Below are positions 43,994-53,800 of a stretch of DNA of 64,000 nt, one piece after another. This DNA comes from Burkholderiales bacterium. Its GTDB lineage: Bacteria > Pseudomonadota > Gammaproteobacteria > Burkholderiales > Burkholderiaceae_D. The notes beneath the pieces were generated by a model, which had not been told where the DNA came from, did no database searches, and saw only the letters and a program-made list of their open reading frames with translations. Each line of letters opens with the position of its first letter. The first letter of the stretch is position 1. The stretch spans positions 1-64,000 of the forward strand of contig JACPWS010000047.1 of the NCBI GenBank assembly GCA_016196925.1, given 5' to 3'. The position numbers and the translations under genes are program-made.

Positions 43994-44998
43994 TCAACCG
44001 CCGGTTTGCGCCATGAAGCGCACGATCTTGTGGCGATGTTCATTGAATTCGTGGCGCTCCGGTTTCAACTCTATCGCCGCGCGGATTGCCGTTTCCAGTT
44101 CCGCATCGCTGACGCCGGCCCGCAGCAGCGGGCGCAATTCGAATTTCTCTTCCTGCCCCAGGCACATGTAGAGGGTGCCGTCGACCGCCATCCGCACGCG
44201 GTTGCAGGTCGCGCAAAAATGCTGGCTGATCGGCGAGATAAAGCCTATCGTGCCCTGGCCGTCGGCCGTGCTCCAGTAGCGCGCCGGGCCGCCGCCGAGT
44301 TCGGCCGCCGCCGGCTGTAGCTTGAATTCGCGCACCAATTGCTCGCGTATCGTTCCCACCTCCATATACTGGCTATTGCGGCCGGTGTCGCCCATAGGCA
44401 TCGCTTCTATCAGCCTGAGGATGAAGCCTTCGGTAAAGCAATACTCGGCCATGCGCATGATTTCGTGATCGTTGACGCCGCGCATCACCACCATGTTCAG
44501 CTTGATAGGATCGAAGCCGGCCTGCTTGCCGGCCTGCAAACCGGCCATGATGCTGGCGAAGCTGTCGCGCCCGGTGATCTGCTGCATGCAAGCCCGGTCC
44601 AGGCTGTCGAGGCTGACGTTGATGCGGCTGACGCCGGCGCTGCGCAAGGCTGGCGCGTGCTTATGCAATTGGGTCGCGTTGGTCGACAGGGAAATATCGT
44701 GCAAGCCCGGCAAACCCGACAATTGCGACACCAGTTGCGGCAAGTGGCGCCGCAACAGAGGTTCGCCGCCGGTCAGGCGCAGTCTGGCCACGCCCATGCG
44801 GGCAAAGGCGGCCACCACGCGCTCGATTTCGTCGAAACGCAGCCAGTTGTCCGGTTCTTCAAAACCGGAAAAACCCTTGGGCAGGCAATAGCTGCAGCGC
44901 AGATCGCACCTGTCGGTGACCGACAAGCGCAGATAGCTGACGCGGCGACCGAAGCGATCTGTCAATGCGGGGTGATGGGGGTGGGCAGGCGTTTCCAT
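43994..44998 (-). CDS. moaA: MoaA, GTP 3',8-cyclase for molybdenum cofactor
   Basis: 334 residues. Radical-SAM cluster CDLRCSYC (Cys31, 35, 38), C-terminal cluster CATCNRVRMAVDGTLYMC, and the functionally important terminal Gly-Gly (FMAQTGG). It performs the first step of molybdopterin synthesis, required for NarG. It is placed in the nar gene neighbourhood without other moa genes. Confidence 0.97.
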   Translation of the reverse strand: METPAHPHHPALTDRFGRRVSYLRLSVTDRCDLRCSYCLPKGFSGFEEPDNWLRFDEIERVVAAFARMGVARLRLTGGEPLLRRHLPQLVSQLSGLPGLHDISLSTNATQLHKHAPALRSAGVSRINVSLDSLDRACMQQITGRDSFASIMAGLQAGKQAGFDPIKLNMVVMRGVNDHEIMRMAEYCFTEGFILRLIEAMPMGDTGRNSQYMEVGTIREQLVREFKLQPAAAELGGGPARYWSTADGQGTIGFISPISQHFCATCNRVRMAVDGTLYMCLGQEEKFELRPLLRAGVSDAELETAIRAAIELKPERHEFNEHRHKIVRFMAQTGG

Positions 44999-45060
44999 AC
45001 CTGCATTGTGGTGGCAGAAGGCAGGCTCCGCAATTCGCCGCCAAGCCAGTCGCGCCTAGT

Positions 45061-46353
45061 TCATTTGGGGGATAAACGCTGCGCCAATAGCATGGGCAAG
45101 AGTTCCTTGCGGTAACGCAACAGGGTCAGCAGCAGCGCGCCGCCCATCCAACCCTGGGACAGAGCGAAGGCGAGGCCGGCCGGCACGGCCAACGGCGAGG
45201 GCGCCAGCGGCAAGGCCAGCAACAAGGCCAGCGCCAGCAAGACCATCCTGGCTTGCCATTGCAGGCGCTGCGGCGGCAGCACGGCTTGCATGGTGGGAAC
45301 GCGGCGCCCGGCCGGGATTTGCCGGCGCAGATGCAGGAACACCAGGAAAGGAATAATTTTTCCTAGCATGGCGTTCACCGGCAAGACCGCGCCGCCGACC
45401 AGGGCCAGCACCCCTATCCACCACGGCAGGCAGAGCGCGATTTGCTGCGGCAAATGCGCGGCGAACAAGGTTTGCAACGCCGTCAGCAGCGCCGCCGCCA
45501 GCCAGCTGAGCGCGCACGCCAGCCACAGTATCCAGGCCGGATCGAAACGCCGCTTAGCTTGCCATACGGCATGCAAGGCGAGCACGGCGAATCCGGCAAC
45601 GATGGCGCAAGCCGACCATAGCGCGAATTGCCAGAGCGGCGCCCAGGCGGCGAGCAAGAGCGGCAACCAGAGCAAACCTGGCGCAGAACGCTGCCATCTT
45701 GCGCCGGGGCGTCCGGTCTGCCAGAACATGGGGACAACGGTGCTGGCCACACCCAGCACCAGCGCGGCGATCCAGCCGAGCAAGCCCCAGGCCACATGCA
45801 AGTCCAACCAGCGCAATACCTGGATCTGCCACCAGCCGGCGAAGCTGCCCGCCATGGCGATGCCCAGCCCTATCACGACGGCCAGCGCCAGCGCTATCCA
45901 GCGCAGCGTGCGCGTGGTGGCGTCGGTCACGCTGACGCGCCAGGCCGCGCCGGCCAGCGCCAGCACCACCGCGCCGTATAAGACGGCGGCGAGGCGCGCA
46001 GCCCAGACGAAGCCGGCGCGCTCGCCCGAAAGAAATCCGGCCGACAGGCAGGCTGCGATTGCGGCCGAACCGAGAGCGACGAAAGGGGAAATATAACGGG
46101 CGAAAACTACGGTTTGTCCGGCTACCACCGGCATCAGTTGAAACATGGCGCCTAGCATGACCGGCGCCAACATGCCCAGCACCAGCCAGTGCGTCAGCGC
46201 CAGCGTCAGCGGCGCGTAACGGTCGGGCAAGCCGGCCGCCGGTCCGAACGCCAACAGCAGACCGGCCGCCACGCCCAGCCAGGGGGCCGGCAGCAGGCAG
46301 CCGAAGATCGTGGCCGGCGACGGCGCCAGTTCGTAGTTGAGGATTGTAGCCAA
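45061..46353 (-). CDS. Heme-copper-oxidase-like 12-TM membrane protein (NnrS-related)
   Basis: 430 residues, about 12 transmembrane helices. Two segments look like an internal duplication: LTHWLVLGMLAPVMLGAMFQ followed by LMPVV, and LHVAWGLLGWIAALVLGVAS followed by TVVPMF. Each has His-x4-(L)LG and a PV/PM ending as in subunit I-like families. The histidines could bind heme. I cannot assign a name; proteins of this type occur near nar and nor genes. It lies 13 bp from the hemerythrin gene stop-to-start order in the same operon. Confidence 0.75.
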   Translation of the reverse strand: MATILNYELAPSPATIFGCLLPAPWLGVAAGLLLAFGPAAGLPDRYAPLTLALTHWLVLGMLAPVMLGAMFQLMPVVAGQTVVFARYISPFVALGSAAIAACLSAGFLSGERAGFVWAARLAAVLYGAVVLALAGAAWRVSVTDATTRTLRWIALALAVVIGLGIAMAGSFAGWWQIQVLRWLDLHVAWGLLGWIAALVLGVASTVVPMFWQTGRPGARWQRSAPGLLWLPLLLAAWAPLWQFALWSACAIVAGFAVLALHAVWQAKRRFDPAWILWLACALSWLAAALLTALQTLFAAHLPQQIALCLPWWIGVLALVGGAVLPVNAMLGKIIPFLVFLHLRRQIPAGRRVPTMQAVLPPQRLQWQARMVLLALALLLALPLAPSPLAVPAGLAFALSQGWMGGALLLTLLRYRKELLPMLLAQRLSPK

Positions 46354-46365
46354 GCGCAGGCGGAT

Positions 46366-46839
46366 TTAAGCCGTTTCCGGCTTGGCGGCCGAAGCGCAAG
46401 AGCAGGCGCCGCCGCAACCGCCGAAACCCAATACCGACATCAGCTGAGGCACGCTGCCGCCGCACATCGGATACAGGACGTTTTCTTCCTTGATGTTGTG
46501 CTGTTGTATCAGCACATTCAGGGTGTCGATGGCAGCCAGCGCCTCGTCCGGCTGATGCGCTTCTAGCGCGGCATACGCTTCGTCGCGCAGCGCGCGGATT
46601 TCCGCATGTTCGCCGCGCATGACGACCGTAGGGCCGTTCGTGATGCCGGTCGCTTTTTCAAACGCCGGGAACAGGCGCTCTTCTTCCAGCATGAAGTGGT
46701 GATCGAGTTCTTCGCTGAACAAGCGGAAATTGCGCCCGGCGGACGGCAGATCGCGTTTGCGCAAGGCGGTTTCGCAGCGGGTCAGCTGCTCGTCGCATTC
46801 GCGGTGCTGGCGCACCATTTCTATCATTGCTTGTGACAT
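46366..46839 (-). CDS. Hemerythrin HHE-domain protein with cysteine-rich tail
   Basis: 157 residues. Hemerythrin-like ligands are visible in RQHRECDEQL, LDHHFMLEEERLFP, MRGEHAEIRAL and QQHNIKEENVLYP, enough for a di-iron site. The C-terminal end, GFGGCGGACSCAS, is an unusual Gly/Cys-rich extension. Proteins of this kind bind O2 or NO, or repair Fe-S clusters under nitrosative stress (YtfE/DnrN-like), which suits a nitrate-respiration operon. That role is inferred. Confidence 0.88.
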   Translation of the reverse strand: MSQAMIEMVRQHRECDEQLTRCETALRKRDLPSAGRNFRLFSEELDHHFMLEEERLFPAFEKATGITNGPTVVMRGEHAEIRALRDEAYAALEAHQPDEALAAIDTLNVLIQQHNIKEENVLYPMCGGSVPQLMSVLGFGGCGGACSCASAAKPETA

Positions 46840-46886
46840 GGTCTACCTTATTAATTTGCTTCGGTGCACAAGGCGCACCTAGGTTG

Positions 46887-47630
46887 TTACTGTACCAGGG
46901 GGCTATCCGCCCCCTGCAAATCTATGCCGGAAATCTTGGCGCGCCCGACCAGCAATTGCAGATACTGACGCACGGCATGGCTATGGCTGGCGCGCTGCAT
47001 GGCATCGGCGATCCCCGCTTCCACCTGTTCGAACGGCAACAGGCTCCCTTCCGCCTTGCGTCCGAGCTGGACGATATGCAGACCGAAACGGGTTTCCACC
47101 AGATGCGGAATGATGCTGTCCGCCTCGGCGGCGAACACGGCTCTTTCGAATTCCGGCACGGTCGCGCCGCGTCCGAGCTGACCGAGATTGCCGCCGACTT
47201 CGCCCGAAGGGCAATTGGAATTCGCCTTGGCCAGCGCGGCAAAGCGCTCCGGCTTATCGAGGACGTCGGCCAGCACCGTTTCAGCATGTTTGCGCAAGCT
47301 TTCCAGATCGAGCGCGGGCGTCACCTGGAACAGGATATGGTTCGCTTCTACCAGTTCGCCGACCGTGAAGCGGTCCGCATGCGCCTGGTAGTGACGCAGA
47401 CATTCTTCACGCCCCGGCGTCGGCACCAGCACTTCCTGCTCCAGTAAGGCGTCGACGACTGCCTCATCTTCGCCCTGCAGGCCGAGCGCCCTGGCCTGGT
47501 CGAGCAAGACGCGCCGCAATACCAGCGCCGTCATCGCGCTCTTGAGCGGATCGGACGCATCCTGATGCTGCGGCAACTCGCACTCCATCTCGGCGTCGCT
47601 GAGTTCATAACCATTCACAATCACGGGCAT
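46887..47630 (-). CDS. Parvulin-type peptidyl-prolyl isomerase (NifM/PpiC-like)
   Basis: 247 residues, no signal peptide. An N-terminal helical segment is followed by a parvulin domain (about 110-215): EANHILFQV, CPSGEVGGNLGQLGRGATVP and PHLVETRFGLHIVQL. GGAGA precedes the ATG at 47630. A parvulin directly downstream of narI is a recurring arrangement in betaproteobacterial nar operons, and it may help fold nitrate reductase; that function is inferred. Confidence 0.9.
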   Translation of the reverse strand: MPVIVNGYELSDAEMECELPQHQDASDPLKSAMTALVLRRVLLDQARALGLQGEDEAVVDALLEQEVLVPTPGREECLRHYQAHADRFTVGELVEANHILFQVTPALDLESLRKHAETVLADVLDKPERFAALAKANSNCPSGEVGGNLGQLGRGATVPEFERAVFAAEADSIIPHLVETRFGLHIVQLGRKAEGSLLPFEQVEAGIADAMQRASHSHAVRQYLQLLVGRAKISGIDLQGADSPLVQ

Positions 47631-47655
47631 GATGTTCTCCAGATTCTTTATAACG

Positions 47656-47784
47656 TTAAGGAAGCACGGATTTAACTGAAATTCGTCATCCCCGCGAAAG
47701 CGGGGATACACCTAAGTGCTTGATTTACATGGATTCCCGCTTTCGCGGGAATGACGCGTTTTGATTTAATCTGCGTTTCCTTAA
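47656..47784. repeat. 129-bp palindromic intergenic element, copy 3
   Basis: The ends are TTAAGGAAGCACGGATTTAA and TTTAATCTGCGTTTCCTTAA. The core carries GTCATCCCCGCGAAAGCGGG and CCCGCTTTCGCGGGAATGAC with a spacer CTAAGTGCTTGATTTACATG nearly identical to copy 1. It lies between narI and the parvulin gene. Confidence 0.8.
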
Positions 47785-47800
47785 TTACTTGGCGTGCGCC

Positions 47801-48484
47801 CTAGCGTGGACGCACCAGCTGCCATGCGCGGTTCAGATACGTTACTGAGGCGAAACCGCTCCAGACATGCACCAGACGGGTGAACGGGAAGATCACGAAC
47901 AGGCTCATGCCCATGAACAAGTGCGCCTTGAACACCAGCGGAGCGGCAACGATGAATTCAGCGGCATCGCCCTTGAAGGTCACGACGTGCTGGGCCCAGG
48001 TCATCAGCAAGACCATCATGTGGCCGTCGGTGTGCTGCGCCGATTCGACGATGGAATACAAGCCCAGGCTCAGGGTCACGAAGATCCACAGCAGCAAGAC
48101 CTTGTCGCCGGTCTTGGTCACGGCCGAGATGCGCGCATCGGTGAAACGGCGGTGCATCAGTATCAGCAAACCGAGCATGCACATGGCGCCGAAGATGCCG
48201 CCCATCGTCATCGCGATCATTTGCTTGAAGCTGTGCGTGACGCCCAGCGTATCCCAGACTATCACCGGGGTCAGCAAGCCGACCAGATGGCCGCCGAACA
48301 AGCCGAGTATGCCGAGGTGGAACAGGATGTTGCCGAGCCGCAGATTACCGGCGTGCAGCATTTGCGAGGAATCGCTCTTCCAGGTGTATTGCTCGCGCTC
48401 GAAACGCGCCAGGCTGCCGAACAAAAAGATGGCCAGCGCAATGTAGGGATAAATCCCGTAAATAAATTGGTGTAAGTAAGTCAT
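47801..48484 (-). CDS. narI: Respiratory nitrate reductase gamma subunit
   Basis: 227 residues, five membrane helices. It is the diheme cytochrome b that oxidises quinol and passes electrons to NarH. Candidate heme ligands are in LFHLGILGLFGGHLVGL and FTRLVHVWS. It lies 30 bp after narJ at the end of narGHJI. Confidence 0.97.
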   Translation of the reverse strand: MTYLHQFIYGIYPYIALAIFLFGSLARFEREQYTWKSDSSQMLHAGNLRLGNILFHLGILGLFGGHLVGLLTPVIVWDTLGVTHSFKQMIAMTMGGIFGAMCMLGLLILMHRRFTDARISAVTKTGDKVLLLWIFVTLSLGLYSIVESAQHTDGHMMVLLMTWAQHVVTFKGDAAEFIVAAPLVFKAHLFMGMSLFVIFPFTRLVHVWSGFASVTYLNRAWQLVRPR

Positions 48485-48514
48485 GATAGTCTCTCTTTGT
48501 TGTCAAGATGCCGG

Positions 48515-49189
48515 CTACGCCGCGCTATCGGCTGCAGCCGCCTTGGGCTGACGCGGATAAAAATTCACGGTCTGACGCTGTGTCTGAGTAGGGCAGCTGG
48601 CCGGTTTCAGTAAAGGTTCCACGCCATCGGCGCCCGGACCGAAAGTCTCCATCGCATCATCCATATCGCGCACCGGCGGCTCGCCCTGCTCTTGCGGCAC
48701 CACGTCGGTGAGTGTGGTCAGCAACATGAAAATACTGCTGTACGGGCTGCCGTTGCGCTGCAGGCGCATGCCGATCGCGGCCAGTACATGGATCGCGTCG
48801 CCGAGCAGTTTTTCTGCCGTTTCCTCTTCGATCAGGCTCAGGAATTCCAGGAACAGCGGTACGTAATCGGGCAATTCGCTGACTTCAGGTTCGAAGCCGT
48901 GCCGGCGATATTCCTCTATCAGGTCCACCATCGCCTGGCCGCGATCGCGGCTTTCGCCATGGATGTGCTCAAACAAGTGCAGGGCCTGGGACGGCGTGCG
49001 GTCGAAGGTGGCGACGTAATTTTCCTGCAGCGGGATCAGCTGTTCCGATTGCAGATACTGCAGCAGAGGTTGCAGGGTTTCTGCAAATTCAGACTCGACT
49101 GCCAGTTCCTGTGCTATCTCGGGCAAGGCTGCGATCAGGTCCGGCTGCGGGTAGCTGAGCAAGGCCGATAAAATGCGATAAATTTTCAT
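48515..49189 (-). CDS. narJ: Nitrate reductase molybdenum cofactor assembly chaperone
   Basis: 224 residues starting MKIYRILSALLSYPQ. All-helical NarJ/TorD fold with ETLQPLLQYL, DRTPSQALHLFEHIHGESRD (20 residues) and DYVPLFLEFLS. It binds apo-NarG until the cofactor is inserted. A hairpin repeat occupies the 91-bp gap between narH and narJ; an upstream in-frame extension through that repeat is not coding. Confidence 0.95.
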   Translation of the reverse strand: MKIYRILSALLSYPQPDLIAALPEIAQELAVESEFAETLQPLLQYLQSEQLIPLQENYVATFDRTPSQALHLFEHIHGESRDRGQAMVDLIEEYRRHGFEPEVSELPDYVPLFLEFLSLIEEETAEKLLGDAIHVLAAIGMRLQRNGSPYSSIFMLLTTLTDVVPQEQGEPPVRDMDDAMETFGPGADGVEPLLKPASCPTQTQRQTVNFYPRQPKAAAADSAA

Positions 49190-49208
49190 GATGTTTCCAT
49201 ATATTTTG

Positions 49209-49275
49209 GTAGGGTGGGCACGCCCTTGTGCCCACGCGTACCGGCATCGCGGTGTGGGCACGCTGCCCACCCTAC
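49209..49275. repeat. GTAGGGTGGGCA inverted-repeat element between narH and narJ
   Basis: GTAGGGTGGGCAC starts the element and GTGGGCACGCTGCCCACCCTAC ends it (last 12 bases TGCCCACCCTAC), with inner GTGGGCAC/GTGCCCAC stems. It belongs with the element at 9984-10049. Confidence 0.65.
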
Positions 49276-49280
49276 GATGC

Positions 49281-50837
49281 TCACTCTTCCGTCATCGACA
49301 TCTTCTTCCGCGACTTCGGCATATCGACGAAGATCACGCTGCCTTGTGGCTTTTTACCGAACAGCGAACCATCCGACGTGCCGCCCGAGCAGCCGTTGCC
49401 GAAAGTAAAGCCGCAACTGCCTTTCTCGTTGAAGCTGTCTTCCACCATTTCCTTGTGCGAGGAAGGAATCACGAAGCGGTCTTCGTAATTCGCGATCGCC
49501 ATGGTCTGGTACATGTCTTCGACCTGCGCTGCCGTCAGACCGACTTGCTGCAGCACGGCGCTGTCTTGCTGACCGTGCACGACTTCGGCCCGCTTGTAGG
49601 CGCGCATCGCCAGCATCTTGTCGAGCGCTTGCAACACCGGCTCTTCCTTGCCGGCGGTCAGCAGATTCGCCAGGTAGCGTACCGGTATCCGCAAGGATTT
49701 GACATCCGGGATGATGCCGTTCATGCCCATGTGGCCAGCCTCGGCTGCCTTCTGGATAGGCGACAGCGGTGGTACATACCAGACCATAGGCAGGGTGCGG
49801 TATTCCGGATGCAGCGGGAAGGCGATCTTCCATTCCATCGCCATCTTGTACACCGGCGATTTCTGGGCCGATTCTATCCAGCTGTCGGGAATACCGTGCT
49901 TGCGCGCTTCGGCGATCACGGCCGGATCGTGCGGATCGAGGAAGCAATCGAGCTGGGCCTGATACAGATCCTGTTCGTTCGCCACCGAAGCGGCTGCTTC
50001 TATCTTGTCGGCGTCGTACAGCAAGACGCCGAGGTAGCGGATACGGCCGACGCAGGTTTCCGAGCAGACGGTAGGCTGGCCGGCTTCGATACGCGGATAG
50101 CAGAAGGTGCACTTCTCGGCCTTGCCGGAACTCCAGTTGTAATAAATCTTTTTGTACGGGCAGCCGGAGATACACATGCGCCAGCCGCGGCACTTGTCCT
50201 GGTCGACCAGCACGATGCCGTCGTCTTCGCGCTTATAGATAGAACCGGACGGGCAAGACGCCACGCAAGCCGGATTCAGGCAGTGCTCGCACAGACGCGG
50301 CAGATACATCATGAAAGTGTTTTCGAAAGTCGAATACATTTCTTTCTGTACGCCTTCGAACAGGGCGTCGCGGCTACGCGAACTGAATTCGCCGCCGAGA
50401 TCGTCTTCCCAGTTCGGGCCCCAGACTATCTTGTCCATCTTCTTGCCGGTGATGACAGAAATCGGACGTGCGGTCGGCGGGGTCTGCGACAGCGGCGCGT
50501 TTTGCAGGCGCTCGTAGTCGTAGGTGAACGGTTCGTAATAATCGTCGATAGATGGCAGATTAGGATTGGCGAAAATATTCGCCAGTATCTTCAGCTTGCC
50601 GCCCTGTTTAGGCTCGAGCTTGCCAGCCTCGTTGCGCTGCCAGCCGCCGTTCCACTTCTTCTGGTTTTCCCATTCTTTCGGGTAGCCGATACCGGGTTTG
50701 GTTTCTACGTTGTTAAACCACGCATATTCCATACCGTCACGACTGGTCCAGACGTTTTTACAGGTGATGGAACAGGTATGGCAACCGATACATTTATCGA
50801 GGTTGAGCACCATGCCCACTTGTGCGCGAATTTTCAT
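49281..50837 (-). CDS. narH: Respiratory nitrate reductase beta subunit
   Basis: 518 residues, cytoplasmic face. Four Fe-S clusters: CIGCHTCSITC near residue 16, CEHCLNPACVASCPSG, and CRGWRMCISGCPYKK, where Trp replaces one Cys as is normal for the 3Fe-4S cluster of NarH. It passes electrons from NarI to NarG. The start overlaps the narG stop by one base (TAATG). Confidence 0.98.
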   Translation of the reverse strand: MKIRAQVGMVLNLDKCIGCHTCSITCKNVWTSRDGMEYAWFNNVETKPGIGYPKEWENQKKWNGGWQRNEAGKLEPKQGGKLKILANIFANPNLPSIDDYYEPFTYDYERLQNAPLSQTPPTARPISVITGKKMDKIVWGPNWEDDLGGEFSSRSRDALFEGVQKEMYSTFENTFMMYLPRLCEHCLNPACVASCPSGSIYKREDDGIVLVDQDKCRGWRMCISGCPYKKIYYNWSSGKAEKCTFCYPRIEAGQPTVCSETCVGRIRYLGVLLYDADKIEAAASVANEQDLYQAQLDCFLDPHDPAVIAEARKHGIPDSWIESAQKSPVYKMAMEWKIAFPLHPEYRTLPMVWYVPPLSPIQKAAEAGHMGMNGIIPDVKSLRIPVRYLANLLTAGKEEPVLQALDKMLAMRAYKRAEVVHGQQDSAVLQQVGLTAAQVEDMYQTMAIANYEDRFVIPSSHKEMVEDSFNEKGSCGFTFGNGCSGGTSDGSLFGKKPQGSVIFVDMPKSRKKMSMTEE

Positions 50838-53800
50838 TATTCTGCTCCTTCTTCAAGCTTGCCTTCCAGCCAGTCCACTTTTTTCATCTTGCGCACAATC
50901 ACAAACTCATCGCGGTTACTACCGACCGTGCCGTAATAGTTAAAGCCATACGCCAGTTGCGCGTAACCGCCTATCATGTGGGTCGGCTTCAATACGGCGC
51001 GCGTCACCGAATTATGGATACCGCCGCGCATGCCGGAAGTTTCCGCTCCCGGTGTATTCACGATCTTTTCCTGAGCGTGATACATCAGGCACATGCCCTT
51101 AGGTACGCGCTGGCTGACCACCACGCGGGCCGTCAAAGTACCGTTGCTGTTGAACACTTCCACCCAGTCGTTATCGACCAGGCCGGCTTCCTTCGCTTCG
51201 ATTTCTGAAACCCAGACGTGCGGACCGCCGCGACTCAGGGTCAGCATGCGCAGGTTGTCCGAGTAAGTCGAGTGGATACCCCATTTCTGGTGCGGGGTGA
51301 TCCAGTTCAGCACGATCTCTTTTTCGCCGTTCGGCAGCTTGTTCAACATCGGTGCGACGGTTTTGGTGTCGATCGCCGGCTTGTACACGCACATGCCTTC
51401 GCCGAAATCGAGCATCCAGCGGTGATCCTGGTAGAACTGCTGGCGACCGGTCAGGGTGCGCCAAGGGATCAGTTCATGCACGTTGGTGTAGCCGGCGTTG
51501 TAGCTGACTTCTTCCGATTCCAGACCAGACCAGGTCGGCGCCGAGATGATCTTGCGCGGCTGCGCCTGCACGTCGCGGAAACGGATCTTGTCGTGTTCGC
51601 GCCCTACCGCCAGATGGCTGTGGTCGCGCCCGGTGATCTTGCTCAGTGCTTCCCAGGCCTTGACCGAGACGTGGCCATTGGTTTCCGGTGCAAACGTCAA
51701 AATCATTTCGCAGGCGTCGATCGCGGTGTCCAGACGTGGACGGCCCTTGCTGACGCCTTCTTCGGTCACGACCTTGGTAATGCCGCCGATCTCGTGCACT
51801 TCATGTTCGGTATTCCAGTTGATACCCTTGCCGCCGTTGCCTAGCTTATCGAGCAAGGGGCCGATGGAAGTGAACTTCTTGTAGATCTCTTTATAGTTGC
51901 GCTCGACCACGATCATGCTAGGCGCAGTCTTGCCCGGGATCAGCTCGCACTCGCCTTTTTTCCAATCCTTAGGCTCGAACGCCTGACCCAGTTCGCCCGG
52001 GGTATCGTGCAACAAAGGTTGCAGCACGATATCCTTGCGGGTGCCGAGGTAATCGCCGCCGATCTCGGTGAACTTCTTGGCGATGCCTTTGTAGATTTCC
52101 CAGTCGGTCTTGCTTTCCCACAGCGGCTGCACCGCTTCGCTCAAAGGGTGGATGAAAGGATGCATGTCCGAAGTATTCAGATCGTCCTTTTCATACCAGG
52201 TCGCGGTCGGCAACACGATGTCGCCGTACAGGCAAGTGGTGCTCATGCGGAAGTCGAGCACGGTCAGCAAGTCGAGCTTGCCTTCGGCCGCTTCTTCGCG
52301 GAACTTGACTTCCGATGGTTTGACGGCGTCGTCCGGATCGTCGAACAGCGCATTCTGGGTGCCGAGCAGATACTTGAGGAAGTATTCGTGGCCCTTGCCC
52401 GAGCTGCCGAGGATATTCGAACGCCAGACGAACATATTGCGCGGGAAATTCTTAGGATTATCGGGATCGTCGCAACTCATGTTGATCGAGCCGTTTGTCA
52501 AGCCATTGACCAGGTATTGCTGAGGATCGACGCCAGCCTTGTTGGCCGCATCGCAGATATCGAGCGGATTGGTTTCCAGCTGCGGCACCGAAGGCAGCCA
52601 GCCCAGGCGTTCGGCCTTGGCGTTCATGTCTATCATGCTCATGTGGCTGGTCTTGGACTTGTCGGCAGTCGGCGCCAGGATCTCGTCCATCGCCAGCTTT
52701 TCATGACGCCACTGGCTGGTGTGTGCATAGAAGAAGCTGGTGCCGTTCATCTGGCGCGGCGGACGGGTCCAGTCGCTGGCGAAGGCCAGTGGCGCCCAGC
52801 CGAATTGCGGACGCAGTTTTTCCTGACCGACATAGTGGGCCCAGCCGCCGCCCGATTGGCCGACGCAGCCGCACATCATCAGCATATTGATGATGCCGCG
52901 ATAGATCATGTCGTTGTGGTACCAATGGTTGAGCGCGGCGCCGACGATCACCATGCTCTTGCCGTGGGTGTCGTGCGCGTTTTGCGCAAATTCACGCGCG
53001 ACCTGTATCACCAGTTCGCGCTTGACGCCGGTATGCTTTTCTTGCCAGGCCGGGGTGTAAGGGATATCGTCGTCGTACGAGTGCGCGACCGCGCCGCCCA
53101 GACCCTGATCGACGCCGTAGTTGGCCATAGAGAGGTCATACACGGTGGCCACCAGGGCGACGCTGCCGTCGGCCAGCGTGACTTTCCTGGCAGGCACATT
53201 ACGCAACACCATGTCGCTGGCGTCGGTGCCGCCGAAATAGCTGAAGCCTACGCTGACCACTTCGTCGTGCTGAGCGACCAGGCTCAGTTGCGGATCGATC
53301 TCGCGGCCGGAACCGCCATCCTTAGGCTCCAGGTTCCAGCGTCCGACTTTCTCGCCTTCGTTGAACTTGTTCTCGCCCCAGCGGAAGCCGACCGAGCCGT
53401 TCGGCGCGACGATCTCGCCGGTGGTTTCGTCGATCGCCAGCGTTTTCCAGTCGGGGTTATTCGCTTCATCGAGGCTGCCCGGCAATTGCGAGGCGCGCAG
53501 CATCTGATCCGGCACGAAGCTGCCGTTGCGCTCGACCAGACGCACCAGCATAGGCAGGTCGGTGTATTGCTTGACGTAGCTGCGGAAATAATCGGATTTG
53601 TTTTCGAGGTGGAACTCTTTCAGGATCACGTGACCCATGGCCATCGCCAGCGCGGCGTCGGTGCCTTGCTTAGGCGCCATCCAGATATCGCCGAACTTGA
53701 CCATCTCGCCGAAATCGCTCGAGACGGCCACGGTCTTGGTGCCCTTGTAACGGACTTCGGTGTAGAAGTGCGCGTCCGGAGTGCGGGTCTGCGGCACATT

